DNA from: JASHPR01 sp963749145
Lineage (GTDB): Bacteria > Actinomycetota > Actinomycetes > Streptosporangiales > Streptosporangiaceae
Reading direction: 5' to 3'
Assembly (NCBI GenBank): GCA_963749145.1
Contig: CAVVLN010000004.1
Location: 1,426,001 to 1,490,000, forward strand
DNA: 64,000 nt
In this document: piece by piece, positions 59,321-64,000 of the stretch
Numbering within the stretch: the stretch's first letter is position 1
Layout: every line of letters starts with the position of its first letter
Translations under genes and position numbers: made by a program
The notes under the pieces: generated by a model
What the model saw: the letters and a program-made list of their open reading frames with translations, nothing else
The model's database searches: none
Told to the model about the DNA's origin: nothing

Positions 59321-60661
59321 ACCGGCCGGCGGGCCGGTTTCCGGCCGCGCGTCCGCCGCGGCCGGCACCGCCTGACCCGGGCCGGGGCCCTTGGCCTGGC
59401 CCACCCGGACCCGGGCGATGCGGCGGCCGTCCAGCTGGGTCACGGCCAGCTTGCGGCCGGAGACCTCCACGGACTCCCCCTCGTCGGGCAGGTGGCCGAG
59501 CGCGGCGAGCAGGTAGCCGGCCACGGTCTCGTACGGCCCCTCCGGCAGCTCGACCCCGGTCTGCTCGGCGAACTCGTCCAGGTTCAGCAGGCCGTCGACC
59601 TCGAGCTCGCCGCCGCGCAGCTGGCGGGCCTGGCCCTCGTCGAGGTCGTACTCGTCGTGGATCTCGCCGATCAGCTCCTCCACCAGGTCCTCGAGCGTGA
59701 CGATGCCGGCGGTCCCGCCGTACTCGTCGAGGACGATGGCCAGGTGCGCCTTCTCCCGCCGCATCTCCGACAATGCGGACAGCACGGTCTTGCTCGTGGG
59801 CAGGAACTTCACCGGCCGGCAGACCTCGCCGACCCGCAGCTCCCCGCGCTGGGTGTCCGGCCCGAACAGGTCCCGGGCGTGCACGAAGCCGATCACGTCG
59901 TCGTAGGACTCCTGGTACACCGGGAACCGGGTGTGCGGCGCGGCCCGGACGATCGCCGCGGCCTCGGTGAGCGGCATGGCGGCGGGCAGGAACTCCACCT
60001 CGGTCCGGGGCACGAGCACCTCGCGGACCTGACGCCGGCCGGCGTCGAACACCTCGCCCACGATGTGCCGCTGGTCCGCGGTCAGCGCCTGGTACCCGGT
60101 CACCACGTCGCGCAGCTCCTGCTCGGTCATGACCCCGCGGCCGACATTCGGATCGCCGCCCAGCGCCGCGACCACGAGGTTCACCGATCTCGACAGCAGC
60201 CAGACCAGGGGCGTGAGGATGGAGGCGAGCCGGTCGATGACTGGCGCCGCGAACAGCGATACCCGCTCCGAGCGCTGCAGCGCGAGCCGCTTCGGCGCGA
60301 GCTCGCCGAACACCAGCGTGACGATCGAGATCGCCAGCGTGACCACGGCGATCGAGATCGCGGACGCCAGCCCGTCCGACATGTGGTGCGCCAGCCAGGA
60401 CTTCAGGTCGCTGGCCAGCGTGGCCGCGCCGAACGCGCCGGACAGCAGGGTGGCCAGCGTGACGCCGATCTGGACCGCGGACAGGAACCGGTTGGGATTC
60501 TGGGCGAGCCGGGCGGCCCGCTGCCCGCGCTTGCTGCGCCGCGACAGCGACCGCACCTGGCCGTCGCGCAGCGACACCAGGGCCATCTCGGCGGCCGCGA
60601 AGAAGCCGCCGATGAGCACGATGACCAGGACGATGAGGATGTCCCAGCCGACGGCGTTCAC
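59318..60661 (-). CDS. CNNM/CorC-family membrane protein with CBS pair
   Basis: 447 residues. N-terminal CNNM (DUF21) domain with four hydrophobic segments (LIVLVIVLIGGFFAAAEMALVSL, LATLLSGAFGAA and others, and LVFGELAPKRLALQ), then two CBS domains (REVLVPRTEVEFLP; HLAIVLDEYGGTAGIVTLEDLVEELIGEI) and a CorC_HlyC domain (VDGLLNLDEFAEQTGVEL). Homologues are linked to magnesium or cobalt efflux or membrane damage resistance. GTG at 60661 with GAGG somewhat far upstream. Confidence 0.92.
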   Translation of the reverse strand: MNAVGWDILIVLVIVLIGGFFAAAEMALVSLRDGQVRSLSRRSKRGQRAARLAQNPNRFLSAVQIGVTLATLLSGAFGAATLASDLKSWLAHHMSDGLASAISIAVVTLAISIVTLVFGELAPKRLALQRSERVSLFAAPVIDRLASILTPLVWLLSRSVNLVVAALGGDPNVGRGVMTEQELRDVVTGYQALTADQRHIVGEVFDAGRRQVREVLVPRTEVEFLPAAMPLTEAAAIVRAAPHTRFPVYQESYDDVIGFVHARDLFGPDTQRGELRVGEVCRPVKFLPTSKTVLSALSEMRREKAHLAIVLDEYGGTAGIVTLEDLVEELIGEIHDEYDLDEGQARQLRGGELEVDGLLNLDEFAEQTGVELPEGPYETVAGYLLAALGHLPDEGESVEVSGRKLAVTQLDGRRIARVRVGQAKGPGPGQAVPAAADARPETGPPAG

Positions 60662-60779
60662 TTCTATGCGATCCCTGACCTCGGCAATTAGCCCGGCATG
60701 GCGTTATCCGCACAGTCTAAGTGAGCCGCCGGCCGGTGGCCCGTCCGCATCGCCGGCGGCCTGGCGGGCGGCCCTGTCA

Positions 60780-60828
60780 TGATCGTGGCGGCTTTCCCGC
60801 GACATAAGATGCGAAGCCACCACAATCA
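60780..60828. repeat. 49-base palindromic intergenic element, copy B
   Basis: TGATCGTGGCGGCTTT, a centre, then AAGCCACCACAATCA. Same length and same outer sequence plan (TGATC-TGG-GGCTTT) as the element at 50392-50440. Confidence 0.75.
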
Positions 60829-60882
60829 ATCCCGCACCGGCCGGCGTGGCCCCCCGGGGTATCGCCACAAGGGAGAACGCAC

Positions 60883-62079
60883 ATGGCTGAGCTACGCGAC
60901 GACGCGGCCCGGATCTCCGGCGACCTGGCCGAGCTGCGCCGGGCGATCCACCGCGAGCCGGAGATCGGGCTCGACCTGCCGCGGACCCAGGCGAAGGTGC
61001 TGGCCGCGCTGGACGGGCTGCCGCTCGACATCGCGACGGGACAGGCCCTCAGCTCGGTGACCGCGGTGCTGCGCGGGGCCCGCCCGGGCCCGGCCGTGCT
61101 GCTGCGCGGCGACATGGACGCGCTCCCGGTCGAGGAGCACACCGGGCTGTCCTACGCTTCGCGGACCGACGGGGTGATGCACGCGTGCGGCCACGACCTG
61201 CACACGGCGATGCTGGCCGGGGCGGCGCGCCTGCTGTCCGCGCGCCGGGGCGAGCTGGCCGGGAACGTGATCTTCATGTTCCAGCCCGGCGAGGAGGGCT
61301 CGGGCGGGGCCAAGCTGATGATCTCCGAGGGCGTGCTGGACGCGGCCGGGGCCCGGCCGGTCGCCGCGTTCGGGCTGCACGTCGTGTCCGCGGTGCTACC
61401 GCTGGGGATGTTCAGTACCCGGAGCGGGACCCTGATGGCGGCGGCCGACTCGCTGCAGGTGACGGTCCGCGGCCGGGGCGGGCACGGATCCCAGCCGCAC
61501 CTGGCCGCCGACCCCGTCCCGGCCGCCTGTGAGATCGTGACCGCCCTGCAGACGCTGGTGACCAGGAAGTTCGACGTGTTCGACCCGGTCGTGATCACCG
61601 TGGGCAGCATCCACGCGGGCACCGCGGGCAACGTGATCCCCGACGAGGCGCGGATCGAGGCCACGGTGCGGTCGTTCTCGCCGGGGGCGCGGGAGCGGGT
61701 CATGGCGGCCGCGCTGCGCCTGGTGGCCGATGTCGCCTCGGCCCACGGGCTGTCGGCCACGGCCCGGTTCGTCGACAGCTACCCGGTGACGGTCAACGAC
61801 GACGCCGAGGTGGCCTTCGCCGAGCAGGTCATGGGCGAGCTGTTCGGCGGCCAGCGGTTCCTGCGGACGCCGAACCCGGTCCCCGGGTCGGAGGATTTCT
61901 CGTTCGTCCTGGAGCAGGTGCCGGGGGCGTTCGTCCTGCTGGGCGCCTGCCCGCCGGGCACCGACCCGGGCCCGGCGGCGTTCAACCACTCGGCCGAGGC
62001 GGTCTTCGACGACTCGGTGCTGGCCGACGGCACGACCCTGCTGGCCGAACTGGCGCTGCGCAGGCTGGCCGCCGGCTAG
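60883..62079 (+). CDS. M20-family amidohydrolase
   Basis: 398 residues of the M20D/amidohydrolase type (IAA-amino acid hydrolase, hippurate hydrolase). RRAIHREPEIGLDLPRTQAKV, LLRGDMDALPVEE, the metal ligands in MHACGHDLHTAMLAGAA and FMFQPGEEGSGGA, the dimerisation-domain His in GRGGHGSQPHLAADP, and PGSEDFSFVLEQVPGAFVLLG are all present. Natural substrate unknown. AAGGGAG lies seven bases before the ATG. Confidence 0.9.
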   Translation: MAELRDDAARISGDLAELRRAIHREPEIGLDLPRTQAKVLAALDGLPLDIATGQALSSVTAVLRGARPGPAVLLRGDMDALPVEEHTGLSYASRTDGVMHACGHDLHTAMLAGAARLLSARRGELAGNVIFMFQPGEEGSGGAKLMISEGVLDAAGARPVAAFGLHVVSAVLPLGMFSTRSGTLMAAADSLQVTVRGRGGHGSQPHLAADPVPAACEIVTALQTLVTRKFDVFDPVVITVGSIHAGTAGNVIPDEARIEATVRSFSPGARERVMAAALRLVADVASAHGLSATARFVDSYPVTVNDDAEVAFAEQVMGELFGGQRFLRTPNPVPGSEDFSFVLEQVPGAFVLLGACPPGTDPGPAAFNHSAEAVFDDSVLADGTTLLAELALRRLAAG

Positions 62080-62089
62080 CGAGCCGGAC

Positions 62090-63046
62090 TCACAGGCTGG
62101 CGACGTCGGCCTGCTTGGCCCGCACCGCCTCCGCGGCCTCCCGCAGCGAGGCCAGCTCGGCCTCGGTCAGGTCCCGTTCGACGATCCGGCGCACCCCGGT
62201 CCGGCCGATCTCGGCCTCCACGCCCAGGTAGACGCCGGAGATGCCGTACTCGCCGTCCACCCAGGCGCAGACCGGCCGCACGGCCCCGGAGTCCTCGGCC
62301 ACCGCCCGCGCCATCCGGGCCGCGGCGGCCGACGGCGCGTAGTAGGCCGACCCGGTCTTCAGCAGCCCGACGATCTCGGCGCCGCCATCGCGGGTGCGCT
62401 GCACCAGCGCCTCGACGTCGGCGGCGGACATCAGGTCGGCCAGCGGCTTGCCGTCGACCGAGCAGGCCGACGGGACCGGCACCATCGTGTCCCCGTGCGA
62501 GCCCAGGGTGAGCGTGCGCACCGAGCCGACCGGCACGCCGAGGCGCTCGGCCACGAAGTAGCTGAACCGGGCGGTGTCCAGCATGCCCGCCTGGCCCATC
62601 ACCCGGTGCCGGGGGAACCCGGAGACCCTCGCGGCCAGCGCGGTCATCTCGTCCAGCGGGTTGGAGACCACGATCAGCACCGCCTCGGGCGCGTGCCTGA
62701 CGACCTGCTCGATCACATTCCGCACGATCTTCGCGTTGACCTCGAGCAGGTCCATCCGGCTCATGCCCGGCTTGCGCGGCAGGCCCGCGGTGATCACGAC
62801 GATGCCCGACCCGGCGATCACCTCGTACCCCTCGCCGGACGGCCCGGTGGTCTTCCCCGTGACCTTCGTCTCGAAGCCCTCGATCGGCGCCGACTGGTTC
62901 ATGTCCAGCGCCAGCCCCTCGGGCTTGCCCTCGACGATGTCGGTCAGCACGACCTCGTCGAAGATGTCGTACTCGGCGAGCCGCTGCGCTGTGGTCGAGC
63001 CGTAGAAGCCGGCCCCGACCACTGTCACCTTGCCTGTGCGGGTCAT
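62090..63046 (-). CDS. mdh: Malate dehydrogenase, LDH-like type
   Basis: 318 residues. VTVVGAGFYGSTTAQRLAEYD is the NAD loop; GLPRKPGMSRMDLLEVNAKIV has the substrate-binding Arg of malate enzymes (Arg in PRKPGMSR) instead of the lactate-type Gln; VVSNPLDEMTALA, and the catalytic His in LGSHGDTMVPVPSACSV. It follows icd by 26 bases, so both TCA genes are probably co-transcribed. AAGGGGAC before the ATG. Confidence 0.94.
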   Translation of the reverse strand: MTRTGKVTVVGAGFYGSTTAQRLAEYDIFDEVVLTDIVEGKPEGLALDMNQSAPIEGFETKVTGKTTGPSGEGYEVIAGSGIVVITAGLPRKPGMSRMDLLEVNAKIVRNVIEQVVRHAPEAVLIVVSNPLDEMTALAARVSGFPRHRVMGQAGMLDTARFSYFVAERLGVPVGSVRTLTLGSHGDTMVPVPSACSVDGKPLADLMSAADVEALVQRTRDGGAEIVGLLKTGSAYYAPSAAAARMARAVAEDSGAVRPVCAWVDGEYGISGVYLGVEAEIGRTGVRRIVERDLTEAELASLREAAEAVRAKQADVASL

Positions 63047-63072
63047 GTCCCCTTCTCTTTCGGCGAGTTGTC

Positions 63073-64000
63073 TCAGGCCACCGGCTGGGATCCGGACGCC
63101 ACGGCGGAACGCAGGTTCTCATCCAGCACGTCGAGGAACCCCTCGGTGGTCAGGAACGGCGTGCCTGAGCCCACGAGCAGCGCCAGGTCCTTGGTCATCT
63201 TCCCGCTCACCACGGTGTCGACGCAGACCCGCTCCAGGGTCGCGGCGAACGCGGTGAGCTCCGGGTTGCCGTCCAGCTTGCCCCGGTGAGCCAGGCCCCG
63301 GGTCCAGGCGAAGATCGACGCGATCGGGTTGGTCGAGGTGGCCCGGCCCTGCTGGTACTGGCGGTAGTGCCTGGTCACGGTGCCGTGCGCGGCCTCGGCC
63401 TCGACCGTCGCGCCGTCCGGCGTCATCAGCACGCTGCTCATCAGCCCGAGCGAGCCGAACCCCTGGGCCACGATGTCGGACTCCACGTCGCCGTCGTAGT
63501 TCTTGCACGCCCAGACGATGCCGCCGTCGCCCTTGATGACCTGGGCGACCATGTCGTCGATCAGCCGGTGGTCGTAGGTGATCCCGGCCGCCTCGAACTC
63601 GGACTTGAACTCGCTCTCGAAGACCTCGGCGAAGATGTCCTTGAACCGCCCGTCGTAGGCCTTCAGGATCGTGTTCTTGGTCGACAGGTAGAGGGGGTAG
63701 CCGCGGTCCAGGGCGTAGCGCATCGTGGCCCGGGCGAAGTCCCGGATCGAGTCGTCGAAGTTGTACATGCCCATCGCGATGCCGCCGCCCCGGAACCGGG
63801 CGACCTCGAGTTCCGCGCCCGCGGAGTTCCTGTCGTCGGGCTCGTAGGAGATCATCACCCGGCCCGGCCCGGGCACCACGAAGTCGGTGGCCCGGTACTG
63901 GTCGCCGTGCGCGTGGCGGCCGATGATGATCGGCTTGGTCCAGCCGGGCACGAACCGGGGAATGCTGGATACGACGATCGGCTCGCGGAAGACGACCCCG
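63073..64000 (-). CDS. icd: Isocitrate dehydrogenase (NADP), N-terminus outside window
   Basis: The last 309 residues of a eukaryote-like homodimeric NADP isocitrate dehydrogenase. The frame is open to the window edge (VFREPIV, then IPRFVPGWTKPIIIGRHAHGDQYRATDF), so the start is beyond 64000. YLSTKNTILKAYDGRFKDIFAEVFE, DDMVAQVIKGDGGIVWACKNYDGDV with the metal-binding Asp residues, and EAAHGTVTRHYRQYQQG follow. Next to mdh on the same strand. Confidence 0.95.
   Translation of the reverse strand, partial: GVVFREPIVVSSIPRFVPGWTKPIIIGRHAHGDQYRATDFVVPGPGRVMISYEPDDRNSAGAELEVARFRGGGIAMGMYNFDDSIRDFARATMRYALDRGYPLYLSTKNTILKAYDGRFKDIFAEVFESEFKSEFEAAGITYDHRLIDDMVAQVIKGDGGIVWACKNYDGDVESDIVAQGFGSLGLMSSVLMTPDGATVEAEAAHGTVTRHYRQYQQGRATSTNPIASIFAWTRGLAHRGKLDGNPELTAFAATLERVCVDTVVSGKMTKDLALLVGSGTPFLTTEGFLDVLDENLRSAVASGSQPVA

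Noticed and set aside
1..64000. tRNA or rRNA genes
   Set aside because: No clear T-loop/anticodon patterns or rRNA sequence were noticed on either strand; a tRNAscan run would be needed to exclude them fully.

Overview
The window is about 64 kb of very GC-rich chromosome from an actinomycete. Supporting signs are the codon bias, frequent GTG starts, many genes without a Shine-Dalgarno (SD) sequence, and actinobacterial neighbourhoods such as gatCAB near ligA, serA-leuB-ilvE, and pcrA, sucCD, a PerM-like gene and purN-purH in the order known from mycobacteria. The genus cannot be fixed from the sequence. Most of the window is housekeeping DNA with a few accessory insertions.

Layout. 1-4.6 kb: a cut-off methyltransferase, a TetR regulator, an MFS transporter and threonine synthase. 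5.0-9.1 kb (minus): serA, leuB, ilvE. 9.4-18.8 kb: two GGDEF/EAL proteins flanking gatC-gatA-gatB, with a remnant of a methionyl-tRNA synthetase gene after gatB. 19-24.3 kb: a MetE-like gene coupled to ligA, then a large GT-C-like membrane protein. 24.4-27.1 kb: an accessory cassette with a small membrane protein, a GntR/UTRA regulator, two copies of an unrecognised 20-codon peptide gene, long hairpins and a GNAT acetyltransferase. 27.1-33.1 kb: mnmA, a MaoC protein, cysteine desulfurase, etfA, etfB and folD; the last three each carry a one-base frameshift. 33.3-43.3 kb: purH, purN, a proline-rich membrane protein, a PerM-like protein, sucD, sucC, an orphan B12-binding subunit and pcrA. 43.3-50.3 kb: an amino acid/polyamine permease, a saccharopine-dehydrogenase-like enzyme, two aldehyde dehydrogenases and a LmbE-type deacetylase. 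50.6-55.4 kb: a form-II-type coxS-coxL-coxM-coxG operon whose CoxG carries an RNA polymerase alpha-CTD-like domain and a membrane anchor. 55.6-64 kb: kynureninase, a Uma2 protein, guaA, a CorC-like protein, an M20 amidohydrolase, malate dehydrogenase and the end of isocitrate dehydrogenase.

The genes mostly serve central metabolism: serine, leucine and threonine synthesis, purines and one-carbon units, TCA steps (icd, mdh, sucCD), tRNA thiolation (nifS-mnmA) and Glu-tRNA(Gln) amidation. The best candidates for something new are the duplicated 20-residue peptide gene, whose two copies differ only at synonymous third positions; the CoxG/alpha-CTD fusion; and a habit of short tandem repeats that begin at or contain the stop codons of genes. 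One-base indels in etfA, etfB, folD and coxG look more like sequencing or assembly error than decay, but that cannot be settled here.
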